Assembly: GCA_947627245.1 (NCBI GenBank)
Contig: CANQVH010000007.1
Location: 1 to 64,000 of the forward strand
Direction: 5' to 3'
DNA length: 64,000 bases
Source: an uncultured Lachnospiraceae bacterium
GTDB taxonomy: Bacteria > Bacillota > Clostridia > Lachnospirales > Lachnospiraceae
This document shows, piece by piece, positions 1 through 8,463 of the stretch; position 1 is the first letter of the stretch; each line of letters starts with the position of its first letter. The position numbers were made by a program, and so were the translations under genes. The notes beneath the pieces are model-generated. The model made no database searches. It was not told the origin of the DNA and saw only the letters and a list, made by a program, of their open reading frames with translations.

Positions 1-1547
1 AGGAATTTGCCGGGACCACCAGAGGCGTCTTTGCCTCCGTGGCAAACGAGATCGCTTCCGGGTCGTTGGTTGAGACGATCGTATCCGGTATCATATCCCT
101 GACAGGCGCGAACAGCATTTTGCTGATGCTCGTCATCCTGCTCGGCTTCGCAATTTTGCTGTTGGTGTGGTTTTATGTGTCGAATGTTTATCGGGCGATT
201 TCCGCGAGAATGTTCCTCGAAGGCCGCACTTACGAGGAGGTTCCGGTTCACCGGTTCCTGTTCTTCTACCGCATCCGCAAATGGACGAATGTGGCCTTCA
301 TAATGTTGCGCTGCACGATCTATCAGATGCTGTGGATGTTCACGATCGTGGGAGGGGTCATCAAGTCCTATTCCTACCGTCTGGTGCCTTACATCGCGGC
401 GGAGAATCCGAGCATCTCTTCGAAGGACGCAATCGCGCTCTCAAGAAAGATGATGGACGGACATAAATGGGAATGCTTTGTGCTGCATTTATCCTTTATC
501 GGATGGAATATACTGAACACGCTGACTCTGGGCATCACGGGCAAGCTTTATTCCGATCCTTTCCGGCAGGCGACGTTCGCGGAGTACTATGCGTATGTGC
601 GCGGACTGGCGAAGCAGAATTCTGTAGAGGGCATTGATATGCTGAACGATACCTACCTGTTTGAGAAGGCTGACCGGATGGATCTTCTGTACGCTTACGA
701 GAAGGAGATTGACGCGATCGGAGAGCCGAGGCCGCCGAAGAAGGTGCGCAAAGGGATCGCGGGCTTCATCGCGGATGTGTTCGGCGTGACCTTTGTAAAC
801 GACAAGACGGAACAGGAATACGACGAGTTCATGGCGAGACGGGAGACTTACATGTCCCTGCGCGGCGAGATGTCCGGAAAAGCTTATCCGGTCCGGCTCG
901 GCCCACATCAGCCGAAGCAGAAGCAGAAGAAGTTCCGCGGAATTTACTGCGAGCGTCATTATTCAATTTGGTCTATGATCATGCTGTTCTTTATCTTCGC
1001 ATTCATCGGATGGGTGTGGGAGGTAAGCCTGCATCTGGTCTCCGACGGAGAATTTGTCAACCGCGGCGTCCTGCACGGCCCGTGGCTGCCGATCTACGGG
1101 ACGGGCGGCGTGCTGATCCTCGTCGTGCTGAACAAGCTGCGCAGCAAGCCGATCGCGGAATTCTGCGCGACCATCGTGCTGTGCGGCTGTGTGGAATACT
1201 TTACCGCATGGTATCTCGAGGCGACCCACGGCGGACAGAAATGGTGGGATTACAGCGGATATTTCCTGAATCTGCACGGAAGGATCTGCGCGGAAGGACT
1301 GTTGGTATTCGGCCTTGGCGGGATGGCGATCGTCTATGTCGCGGCGCCGTTTTTGGATAATTTCCTGAGAAGGATAAAGATGCAGATCATCATTCCGCTC
1401 TGCGTAGTGCTGCTGGCGGTATACTGCGGCGACCAGATCTATTCCGGTAAGCATCCGAACACCGGAAAGGGAATCACGGATTATGGGGAAAGCTCGGCGA
1501 GCGCCGCGGTACTGCCGCGAACGGTGCAGGGGGACGCCCAATGGTGA
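1..1547 (+). CDS. DUF975-like / CmpB-type (putative ABC-transporter type IV) membrane protein, 5' end outside the window
   Basis: The reading frame is open from the first bases of the window; the first possible start, a GTG at 39, has no ribosome site, so the gene probably begins upstream. The visible part is about 514 residues. The first half has several membrane segments and the DUF975-like stretch around NVYRAISARMFLEGRTYE. After a charged cytoplasmic linker (about residues 210-310) comes a second membrane domain with GWVWEVSLHL, GPWLPIYGTGG and a WWDYSGYFLNLHGRICAEG-like segment, which is the hallmark of the CmpB family (PF06541). Substrate and role are not established for this family. 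The stop overlaps the next start (ATGGTGA), so the two genes are probably translationally coupled. The family call is fairly sure; function is unknown. Confidence 0.75.
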   Translation, partial: EFAGTTRGVFASVANEIASGSLVETIVSGIISLTGANSILLMLVILLGFAILLLVWFYVSNVYRAISARMFLEGRTYEEVPVHRFLFFYRIRKWTNVAFIMLRCTIYQMLWMFTIVGGVIKSYSYRLVPYIAAENPSISSKDAIALSRKMMDGHKWECFVLHLSFIGWNILNTLTLGITGKLYSDPFRQATFAEYYAYVRGLAKQNSVEGIDMLNDTYLFEKADRMDLLYAYEKEIDAIGEPRPPKKVRKGIAGFIADVFGVTFVNDKTEQEYDEFMARRETYMSLRGEMSGKAYPVRLGPHQPKQKQKKFRGIYCERHYSIWSMIMLFFIFAFIGWVWEVSLHLVSDGEFVNRGVLHGPWLPIYGTGGVLILVVLNKLRSKPIAEFCATIVLCGCVEYFTAWYLEATHGGQKWWDYSGYFLNLHGRICAEGLLVFGLGGMAIVYVAAPFLDNFLRRIKMQIIIPLCVVLLAVYCGDQIYSGKHPNTGKGITDYGESSASAAVLPRTVQGDAQW

Positions 1548-2407
1548 TCCGGACTCTGGCGGAGCGCTACCCGCAACTGTATCTGAGGCCGGGGATCGAT
1601 ACGGAGGATGCTTATCGGGCGGCGACCGGAAGGGGGACGAGGCCGGACGACACCTCTCTCTCCCTGTTTCTCGGAAGTGATCGGGACGCCCTGACGACGG
1701 AACAGACGCCGGTCGGTCCGGTGGATGTTCTGTATTTGTACCGCCGGGAGGACTTTGAGAACGCGCTCCGGCTTCTGGCATACCGCTGCCGGCCGGAGAC
1801 GATTCCGGCTACGACCGGGGCGATGACGCTCGACGGTCTGGCGAACTGGCAGAAGATCAATACGCATATGGCGGAGTATCTGGCTGCGGGTCATACGGAC
1901 GGGGCGGAGGAATGGAAACGCTTTACCGCCGATAAGCAAAACTATCGGGACGTCCTGATCGTGTTGAGCGACGGGCCATACAGCAACATTTCCGCCGAGC
2001 GGGCAGGCATGTCCGGGGAGGATTGGCCGGAGATTTCCCGGAAGATCCGGCTGTACCACGAGTGTACCCATGTGATCTGCAGAAGACTGTTCCTGCAGCA
2101 AAAGGAGGCTGTCTGGGATGAGGTCGTTGCGGATGCGATGGGGATACGAAAAGCGCTGGGGCATTACGACGCCGGGCTCGCCGGACTGTTTCTCGGCGTG
2201 TCGCCGGACGGATATACGGGCGGAAGGCTGGAAAACTACGTTCCGGAGGAGAAGGCGGATTCGCTTTCGGGCCTTGCGGCGAATGTTTATGAACTGCTTG
2301 GAAAAATTGAGCGGGAGTCGTGCAAAAAGCAGGAGACGGACGGCTGGGATTTCCTGATGTTTCTTCAGGAAAAACAGAAAACATGGGGACAGAGTCTGCT
2401 CCTGTGA
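1541..2407 (+). CDS. putative HExxH zinc-metalloprotein of unknown function
   Basis: A 288-residue soluble protein without a signal peptide or membrane segment. It starts inside the last codons of the upstream membrane-protein gene. Residues 173-177 read HECTH, a zincin-type HExxH motif, and a DEVVAD stretch at about 193-198 supplies an acidic residue (E194) 17 positions after the second histidine, which would suit the third zinc ligand. I do not recognise the family by name. Coupling to the CmpB-like gene suggests that the two proteins act together, but this is inference. If the motif is fortuitous the protein is simply hypothetical. Confidence 0.6.
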   Translation: MVIRTLAERYPQLYLRPGIDTEDAYRAATGRGTRPDDTSLSLFLGSDRDALTTEQTPVGPVDVLYLYRREDFENALRLLAYRCRPETIPATTGAMTLDGLANWQKINTHMAEYLAAGHTDGAEEWKRFTADKQNYRDVLIVLSDGPYSNISAERAGMSGEDWPEISRKIRLYHECTHVICRRLFLQQKEAVWDEVVADAMGIRKALGHYDAGLAGLFLGVSPDGYTGGRLENYVPEEKADSLSGLAANVYELLGKIERESCKKQETDGWDFLMFLQEKQKTWGQSLLL

Positions 2408-2437
2408 GAAAAAATGTGATATAGTAAACAGTGGCAA

Positions 2438-2466
2438 TGGAAAAATCCATAAAAGTGTGTTATACT
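2438..2466 (+). promoter_or_regulatory. possible sigma-A promoter for the LytTR/GHKL operon
   Basis: A TATACT -10 box lies at 2461-2466, preceded by a T, with a weak -35 (TGGAAA, 2438-2443) at 17 bases spacing. It sits in the 105-base gap before the response-regulator gene. Only the -10 box is convincing. Confidence 0.35.
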
Positions 2467-2512
2467 ATCGTGGAGCATTGCCCCTGTGCGTGATGCAGGG
2501 GAGGGGATTGCT

Positions 2513-3229
2513 ATGCGGATCGCAGTATGTGACGACGATCCGAGAGAACAGGAACAGATTGAAGAGGCGCTGCAGGGTTGGGATCCGACGCGGAGCGCAG
2601 AAAAATTTCTGGACGGCAGATCTCTGCTTGAGGCTGCGAAGAGGACACCCCACTTTGACGTTGTGTTTCTGGATATTTATATGCCCGGAGAGGACGGAGT
2701 CGAAGTGGCGAAAGCGCTGCAGGAGGAATCCCCCGGCACGGGGATCGCGTTTGTCACCACCAGTACGGAGCATGCGATAGAGGCGTTTTCCCTGCACGCG
2801 CTGCATTATCTGGTAAAGCCGGTGACGACGGAGGGCATTGTAGAGGTGTTCCGCAGGCTGACCGAGCTGCGCTCCAACCGCAGGGAAAGCATCGTATTTA
2901 CAGTGGGATCGGAGAGGTACACGGTCTTCTTGGATCAAATCTGCCTCCTCGAAAACGACAATCACGCGGTGAATGTTTCGCTGGCCGACGGAAGGCGGCT
3001 GAAGGTCTGGATGTCCTTCAACGTGCTTGAGCAGAAGCTGGACGGAAGCTTTCTTCGGATTAATCGGGGACTGATCGTCAACATGGATCATATCGTGCAG
3101 ATGGGACCGGATATCTGTACCCTGCGCGACGGAAGCCGGCTGCCGATCGCCGTGCGCCACAGCACCGCGATCCGGGCGGCCTATGACAACTATGTATTTG
3201 ACCGGCTCAGCCGGCGGAAAGGATTTTAA
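2513..3229 (+). CDS. LytTR-family response regulator
   Basis: A 238-residue response regulator. The receiver domain (about residues 1-120) shows the acidic pocket at the start (AVCDDD), the phospho-acceptor aspartate in VVFLDIYMPGEDG and the conserved lysine in YLVKPV. The C-terminal half is a LytTR DNA-binding domain (for example SFLRINRGLIVNMDHI and the final RHSTAIRAAYDN region). An ATG at 2486 is in frame, but the purine-rich GGGGAGGGG just ahead of the ATG at 2513 and the canonical MRIAVCDDD start favour the latter. It is followed by its GHKL kinase, the arrangement of AgrA-AgrC-like peptide-sensing systems. The target promoters are unknown; the peptide-export island downstream is an attractive candidate. 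Confidence 0.88.
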   Translation: MRIAVCDDDPREQEQIEEALQGWDPTRSAEKFLDGRSLLEAAKRTPHFDVVFLDIYMPGEDGVEVAKALQEESPGTGIAFVTTSTEHAIEAFSLHALHYLVKPVTTEGIVEVFRRLTELRSNRRESIVFTVGSERYTVFLDQICLLENDNHAVNVSLADGRRLKVWMSFNVLEQKLDGSFLRINRGLIVNMDHIVQMGPDICTLRDGSRLPIAVRHSTAIRAAYDNYVFDRLSRRKGF

Positions 3230-3240
3230 GGGGGGGGGGG
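3230..3240 (+). promoter_or_regulatory. 11-G homopolymer acting as ribosome-binding site of the GHKL kinase gene
   Basis: Eleven consecutive G residues, the first being the last base of the regulator's stop codon, end 10 bases before the ATG at 3251. No other Shine-Dalgarno sequence is present, so the G-run itself must pair with the 16S tail. Two further genes in this window (22330 and the minus-strand gene starting at 34740) have the same arrangement. Confidence 0.6.
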
Positions 3241-3250
3241 TGGAACGATC

Positions 3251-4615
3251 ATGGTGATTTTTCTGCAGCAGGTGTTAGGCTTTTGCATACAGCTCTATCC
3301 CTGCGCACTGCTGATCTTCCTGCCCTTTCCGCAAGAAGATTGCCGATTCATGCGCAAAAAGATCCTTGCATGGATGACGGTCGTTTCCGCGGCGCTGGCT
3401 GTGTTGTTTTCGGCGGTGATCTGTCTGCGCGATCTGGAGCGGTATCCGGTGCATATCGTGATCTCCAATTCGTTCATGTTCGCCGCGATGCTGCTTATTG
3501 TGGCGGCGTATATCTGGCTGGTGCGCGAAGCGCTGCTGAAGAAGATTTTGGTATGCTTCATCGTGCTGTTCTATGCGGTGACGGAGTTTGTGCTGGTCAA
3601 CATGCTGTACCAGATTCTCTTTCCGAGACAGGCGGACACTACGTTCTATCCTTACACGACGAGGTTCCTGCTGCTGTACGGCGTCTCGACGGCCGTGCTG
3701 CTGCCGGTGATGGTGCTGTGTGTGATCCGTCCGCTGAAGGAGTATATTCAGGAGATCGAGCCGAGGAATATGCGGCGGGAATTTTTTGTCGCAATTTTTT
3801 CTACAGTGCTCTATTTTGTCCTGACGTTCTACTGCGAGACGGTATACGGGAGGGCGAATATTCTCAACCTGTATCTGCCGTTGATGGTGTTCCTGACGCT
3901 GAATCAGATCCTGATCTACTGGCTGATTTTCCGGGAATCGGTTCGGCGCAGGCGGGATAATGAGCGCCAGAGGGTCATGGAGATTCAGCGGATGCAGTAT
4001 GAGAAGATCGTCGACGATATGGAAAACACCCGGCGTATGCGTCATGATCTGCGCCACCATTACAACACGCTGAACGACATGCTGAACCGGGGACAGACGG
4101 AGGAGATGAAGGGGTATCTGGCCGGGGTGATCGACATCACCGCCAAGCGTGACACAGAGATTTACTGCAAAAATATGACGGTCAACGGTCTGTTGCAGTA
4201 TTACGTCGGTCTCGCAAGAGACGAGGGGATCCGCTGCGAGGTTCATGCCGAGTGCGACGAGCTGAATGTCGAGCCCGCGGATCTGACCGTGCTGTTCGGC
4301 AACGCGATGGAGAACGCGATCAATGCATGCAGGAAATGCCAAGGGAATCGCTGGATCAATATCAAGGTCGGTACGGTGCAGGGATCGCTGGCGATCGAGA
4401 TTTCCAATTCCTGCAAGACTGTGCGGCTCAACCGCCATTTCCAGACGGAGGACGGATTCTCGCCCGCGGAGGCGTTCCAGAGCGACCACGGCGGCGGATA
4501 CGGCCTGCACAGTATAGCGCGCACCGCGCAGAAATACGGTGGCACCGCCGGTTTCCGTTTCAACGCGGAAAAAGGGAAATTCACGGCCCGCATTCGTCTG
4601 AATATATCCATGTAG
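3251..4615 (+). CDS. GHKL-domain sensor histidine kinase (AgrC-like)
   Basis: A 454-residue kinase. The first 230 residues form about six membrane helices, as in peptide-pheromone receptors. A short helical linker leads to the phospho-acceptor box around residue 265 (RRMRHDLRHHYN), typical of the AgrC/DUF4173-like class. The C-terminal ATPase domain has the N-box FGNAMENAINAC and a G-box GGGYGLHSI. It lies 21 bases after the LytTR regulator and should phosphorylate it. No AgrB/AgrD genes are nearby, so the ligand is not evident; the small leader peptides exported by the downstream ABC system are possible ligands, which is speculation. Translation starts behind an 11-G run that could be length-variable. 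Confidence 0.85.
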   Translation: MVIFLQQVLGFCIQLYPCALLIFLPFPQEDCRFMRKKILAWMTVVSAALAVLFSAVICLRDLERYPVHIVISNSFMFAAMLLIVAAYIWLVREALLKKILVCFIVLFYAVTEFVLVNMLYQILFPRQADTTFYPYTTRFLLLYGVSTAVLLPVMVLCVIRPLKEYIQEIEPRNMRREFFVAIFSTVLYFVLTFYCETVYGRANILNLYLPLMVFLTLNQILIYWLIFRESVRRRRDNERQRVMEIQRMQYEKIVDDMENTRRMRHDLRHHYNTLNDMLNRGQTEEMKGYLAGVIDITAKRDTEIYCKNMTVNGLLQYYVGLARDEGIRCEVHAECDELNVEPADLTVLFGNAMENAINACRKCQGNRWINIKVGTVQGSLAIEISNSCKTVRLNRHFQTEDGFSPAEAFQSDHGGGYGLHSIARTAQKYGGTAGFRFNAEKGKFTARIRLNISM

Positions 4616-4694
4616 ACGGACGCGTCGGGAAGATAAAAAAGATAACGACCCGCGGAAAGATTCGCGGTCGAAATAAAAAATGGAGGTTATGAAA

Positions 4695-4991
4695 ATGACA
4701 ATTAACAAAAATCAAAATGGAACAGAGCTTGAGATCGCACTTTCGGGACGTCTTGATACGACGACCGCACCCCAGCTTGAGACGGAGCTGAAGCACAGCA
4801 TCAGCGGCGTTACGGCGCTTACAATCGATATGAAGGAGCTGGAGTACATATCATCCGCTGGTCTTCGCGTATTGCTGTCCGCGCAGAAGGTGATGAACAA
4901 GCAAGGAACGATGGTGGTTCGGCATGTCAACGGGACCATTATGGAGGTGTTTGAAGTCACAGGGTTCATCGATATCCTGACGGTCGAATAA
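4695..4991 (+). CDS. STAS-domain anti-sigma factor antagonist (RsbV/SpoIIAA-like)
   Basis: A 98-residue single STAS domain. The phosphorylatable serine is in EYISSAGLRVLL, the classic site targeted by RsbW/SpoIIAB kinases. Two upstream in-frame ATGs (4680, 4689) exist, but GGAGGT at 4682-4687 lies between them and the ATG at 4695, which fixes the start there. Unphosphorylated, such proteins bind the anti-sigma kinase and free the sigma factor. The PP2C phosphatase gene begins 79 bases downstream, and a matching RsbW-like kinase gene is at 19635, so all three partner-switch parts are in the window. Confidence 0.9.
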   Translation: MTINKNQNGTELEIALSGRLDTTTAPQLETELKHSISGVTALTIDMKELEYISSAGLRVLLSAQKVMNKQGTMVVRHVNGTIMEVFEVTGFIDILTVE

Positions 4992-5070
4992 AAGAGAGAG
5001 GCCGCTGGGACGTATCGCGATCCGGAAAAGCATTTATGACAGAAATGGAACAGAGAAAGGAAGGAACCGC

Positions 5071-7230
5071 ATGAACGACGCGAAAAAACCGATGGTACCG
5101 CTGGAAAAAAAGGTATTCCGGGCGATACTGGGGGTTCTGGCATTGACACTGGTGGTGGTGATCACGGTTATCTCTTTCCAGCTCGGACAGTTGCGAAAGA
5201 ACATGATCTCCGCAAACAAAGCGACCGGCCAGGAAGTGGAGGGGCTTTCTTCACAGGCGGTAGGCGATATCATGGAAGACAGTCTTCTGCGCCTGACGAC
5301 GGAAAAAGCCGGGACGGCGGATGCCGTATTTTCAGACTTTGCGCGGACTGTTTCCGTTCTGGCCCAGAGCACGCAGTACCTGTATGAACACGAAGACGAG
5401 TATGGGGACGTCGCGGTTCACCTGCCGGACCAGAAAAACGGCACCGAGCTCGACGTATATGTCACCTACTCGGAAAATGCCGATCTGGATTCGCGGGACT
5501 TTACAGACGAGCAGAATCTTGTGGGAAATCTGCAGGGAGAGCTGCTGTCGGTGACGGCCCAGAACGAAGAGATCAATTCCGATTATTTCGCGTCTGAATC
5601 AGGGTTTATGCTTCAGGCGGACGACATCTACCAGGGGCAGTTCGACGAGCAGGGAAATCTGCTCAGCTTTGAGGCGAAGGAGCGGCCATGGTACCAGGAA
5701 GCGGTGGAAAAGGGAGGAATCCATTTTACCGATCCGACGCGCGACGCTTCCACAGGGGATTTTGCCATCATGTGCAGTACCCCGGTATACCGTCAGGATG
5801 AACTGGTGGGCGTGGTTGGCGCGGGTATGTACCTCTCCGGTCTGGAGGAGACGGTGGCGGATGCCGTGATCGGTGCATCCGGCTCGGCGTGTCTGATCGA
5901 CGGACACGGGGATATTATCTTTTCTACAAGGGAATCCGGAGAGCTGGCATCTGGCGGCGAAACGCTTGCCAACGCGCTGGAAAATACGCAAGGCGACCTG
6001 AACGGGTTTATTTCCGCGGCGATCGGCGGGGCGCAGGAGATATCCCTGCTCCCGGTGGATGGGGAGAACGTCTATGTTTCCTGCGCCTCCCTTGATACGG
6101 TGGGCTGGACGCTGCTCTCGGTGCTTCCGGAGGACACCGTAACGTCCGCGACGACGGAGCTGATCGAGGCGCTGGGAAGAAAGAACAGCGAGATGGTGCA
6201 GGAGGCGGACCGCCTGTTCCTCTCTGCGTTTGGCCTGCTGCTGATCGCTACAGTGCTGCTGGTGGTCATCACCTACATTATTTCCAGACGGCTGTCCTCG
6301 CGGCTTGTGCGCCCCATCGTGGACCTCACGGACAAGGTTAGTGCCATCAAGGGAGACGACTTGTCCTTTCGCTGGGATCAGCACACGAACGATGAGATTG
6401 ATGTGCTGGCGGATTCCTTCGGCACAATGACGAAGCGCATTGAGCAGTATATCGTAGACATCACGGCGATCACGGCGGAAAAGGAGCGCATCGGTGCGGA
6501 GCTCTCCGTGGCGAAGCAGATCCAGGCGGATATGCTGCCCTGTATCTTCCCGGCGTTCCCGGAGCGGGATGATTTCGACATCTATGCGAACATGTCACCT
6601 GCCAAGGAAGTGGGCGGAGACTTTTATGATTTCTTCCTGCTGGACGACGACCATCTTGTGATGGTGATGGCGGACGTGTCGGGCAAGGGCGTTCCGGCCG
6701 CGCTGTTCATGGTGATTTCCAAGACGATCATTAAGAACCAGACACAGTTTTCGGATTCGCCGAAACAGATTCTGGAGACGGCGAACAATTTGCTGCAGGA
6801 GAACAATGCGGAGGATATGTTCGTGACGGTCTGGCTGGGCATTCTGGAGATCTCCACCGGCAAGCTCAAGGCAGTGAACGCAGGGCATGAGTATCCGGTG
6901 ATCCGAGGGACGGACGGAAAGTTTGAGCTTCTGAAGGATAAGCACGGCATGGTGCTCGGGACGATGCCGGGCCTGAAATACAGGGAATACGACGCCGAGA
7001 TCGAGGAGGGCGGCTGCCTGTTCCTGTACACGGACGGCGTCGCGGAGGCGACCGACGCGAAGAACGAGCTGTACGGCACCGAGCGGATGCTGGAGGCGCT
7101 GAACCGGGATCCGATGGCGAAGCCGCAGCAACTGCTCGTCAACGTGAGGGCGGACATCGACGCGTTTGTGGGCGATGCCCCGCAGTTCGACGATATCACG
7201 ATGTTGGCGATGGAGAGAAAAAAACAGTGA
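5071..7230 (+). CDS. Cache-HAMP-SpoIIE-type PP2C serine phosphatase (RsbU/RsbP-like)
   Basis: A 719-residue membrane phosphatase. There is a membrane helix at about residues 16-38, a large extracytoplasmic domain to about 380 that looks like a double Cache sensor (the PWYQEAVEKGG and DPTRDASTGDF stretches are typical), a second helix near 382-405 and a HAMP linker to about 465. The C-terminal PP2C domain has the metal-binding aspartates in GGDFYDF and ADVSGKG near residue 510 and FDDITMLAM at the end. The expected role is to dephosphorylate the STAS antagonist encoded just upstream when an external small molecule is sensed. The start has a purine-rich GAAAGGAAGG site. The stop overlaps a possible GTG start of the next gene. 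Confidence 0.9.
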   Translation: MNDAKKPMVPLEKKVFRAILGVLALTLVVVITVISFQLGQLRKNMISANKATGQEVEGLSSQAVGDIMEDSLLRLTTEKAGTADAVFSDFARTVSVLAQSTQYLYEHEDEYGDVAVHLPDQKNGTELDVYVTYSENADLDSRDFTDEQNLVGNLQGELLSVTAQNEEINSDYFASESGFMLQADDIYQGQFDEQGNLLSFEAKERPWYQEAVEKGGIHFTDPTRDASTGDFAIMCSTPVYRQDELVGVVGAGMYLSGLEETVADAVIGASGSACLIDGHGDIIFSTRESGELASGGETLANALENTQGDLNGFISAAIGGAQEISLLPVDGENVYVSCASLDTVGWTLLSVLPEDTVTSATTELIEALGRKNSEMVQEADRLFLSAFGLLLIATVLLVVITYIISRRLSSRLVRPIVDLTDKVSAIKGDDLSFRWDQHTNDEIDVLADSFGTMTKRIEQYIVDITAITAEKERIGAELSVAKQIQADMLPCIFPAFPERDDFDIYANMSPAKEVGGDFYDFFLLDDDHLVMVMADVSGKGVPAALFMVISKTIIKNQTQFSDSPKQILETANNLLQENNAEDMFVTVWLGILEISTGKLKAVNAGHEYPVIRGTDGKFELLKDKHGMVLGTMPGLKYREYDAEIEEGGCLFLYTDGVAEATDAKNELYGTERMLEALNRDPMAKPQQLLVNVRADIDAFVGDAPQFDDITMLAMERKKQ

Positions 7231-7274
7231 GAGCTTTCATACATAAAGGATTTTCAGAACACAGGGCAGGAAAT

Positions 7275-8447
7275 ATGGGATCCCGGAAACGCGCCGGGTG
7301 TCTCGCCGTGTTCGCGGCGGCTGTCTTTCTGACTGCAGGCACGTTCACAGGCTATTGCTCGGCGGATGAGCCGGAGCGCGTAGCGCGGAAGGACGTGAAG
7401 ATCGGCTGTATCATCGCGGAGGAGTACGGATTTTTCTCCGAGCAGCTTTCGGCGGCGGCGGAGAGCCTAAGCCGGCAGGGTCTCATCGGGAAATACGATC
7501 CTCCCGAGGGCGTGCGCCCGGCGCAGGAGGTATGGGATGACATCTGCGAGCTACAGCAGATCGAGAACGCCGAGTTTGTGAAAGAGAGTTTCTACAACAC
7601 GGATCAGATGGAAGAGAGTGAGATGGAGGACGTCTTTTTCCACGCGAGCGACGTCGACCTGATGCTGGTCCTCGGGACGGCGGCGGGCGTCTGGCTCACT
7701 GAGAACGCCGGGGAGCTTCCGTTCGAGTACATGGTCTTCTCGAGCGCCGACCCGATCTCAGGCGGGATCGTGAAGAGCGAGACGGAGCGCTTCAACGACA
7801 TCTCGTTCGCCCATGTGGATCCGGGGCGGCTCGGCAGGCAGACCGAGCTGGCCTACGAGATCCTGCCGTTTGACTCGATCGGCGTGGTCTATGAGGATTC
7901 CGAGGCGGCATACAGCTATTCGGGGATTGCCCAGCTCGAAGCCCTGAGTGAAGAGAAGGGGTTTGAGATCCACAGACTGCATGTGGATGAGCCGAGTAAG
8001 GACAACGACTATGACCGCTACTACAATGAGCTGAAGGCCGCATATCATGAGCTGATCCCGGACATTGACGTTCTGTACATCACGACGGGGATGATCGAGG
8101 ACAAGATGCTGCCGTGGCTGCTCGAAGAGGTGCACGAGGCAGGGATCATCACGGTGGCGGAGACTGCGGAGAGTCAGGTGGAGCAGGGAGCTCTAATGCA
8201 CATCACGATGACGGACGCGCCGGAGGAGGGCGGTTTCCTTGCGCAGACGCTGATCGACTATCTGAATGGTACTCCGATCAACGAGCTGGATCAGGTATTC
8301 CTGATCACGCCGCATATCTCTCTGAATCTTGACACGATCGAGAAGGTAGGGGCGAAGATCCCGATGAGCATATACCTGATCGCGGATAAGATTTACGGAC
8401 AGAAGACAGACGCGCTGTCCGGGACGGAAAAAGAAAATGAATCGTAG
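7275..8447 (+). CDS. ABC-type substrate-binding protein (PF04392-like), orphan
   Basis: A roughly 390-residue exported binding protein. The ATG at 7275 gives a compact signal peptide (MGSRKRAG, then a hydrophobic core ending before SADE); a GTG at 7227 overlapping the phosphatase stop is an alternative start. Two periplasmic-binding lobes are apparent, with LMLVLGTAAGVWL, MVFSSADPISGGIV, DSIGVVYEDSEAA and VLYITTGMIEDKML matching the ABC_sub_bind family. No permease or ATPase gene accompanies it. Its position between the sensor phosphatase and a four-helix membrane protein suggests it serves as a ligand-presenting sensor rather than a transporter part; that is inference. Confidence 0.78.
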   Translation: MGSRKRAGCLAVFAAAVFLTAGTFTGYCSADEPERVARKDVKIGCIIAEEYGFFSEQLSAAAESLSRQGLIGKYDPPEGVRPAQEVWDDICELQQIENAEFVKESFYNTDQMEESEMEDVFFHASDVDLMLVLGTAAGVWLTENAGELPFEYMVFSSADPISGGIVKSETERFNDISFAHVDPGRLGRQTELAYEILPFDSIGVVYEDSEAAYSYSGIAQLEALSEEKGFEIHRLHVDEPSKDNDYDRYYNELKAAYHELIPDIDVLYITTGMIEDKMLPWLLEEVHEAGIITVAETAESQVEQGALMHITMTDAPEEGGFLAQTLIDYLNGTPINELDQVFLITPHISLNLDTIEKVGAKIPMSIYLIADKIYGQKTDALSGTEKENES

Positions 8448-8463
8448 GATTGGAAGAGGAAAT

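Noticed and set aside
3230-3240. G-run considered as a sequencing or assembly error only
   Set aside because: Errors may alter its length, but two other genes have the same feature at the same distance from the start codon, so a real element is more likely.
3275-4708. Long open frame on the minus strand opposite the GHKL kinase
   Set aside because: It has a His/Arg/Gln-rich product without motifs, whereas the plus-strand kinase has intact H, N and G boxes.
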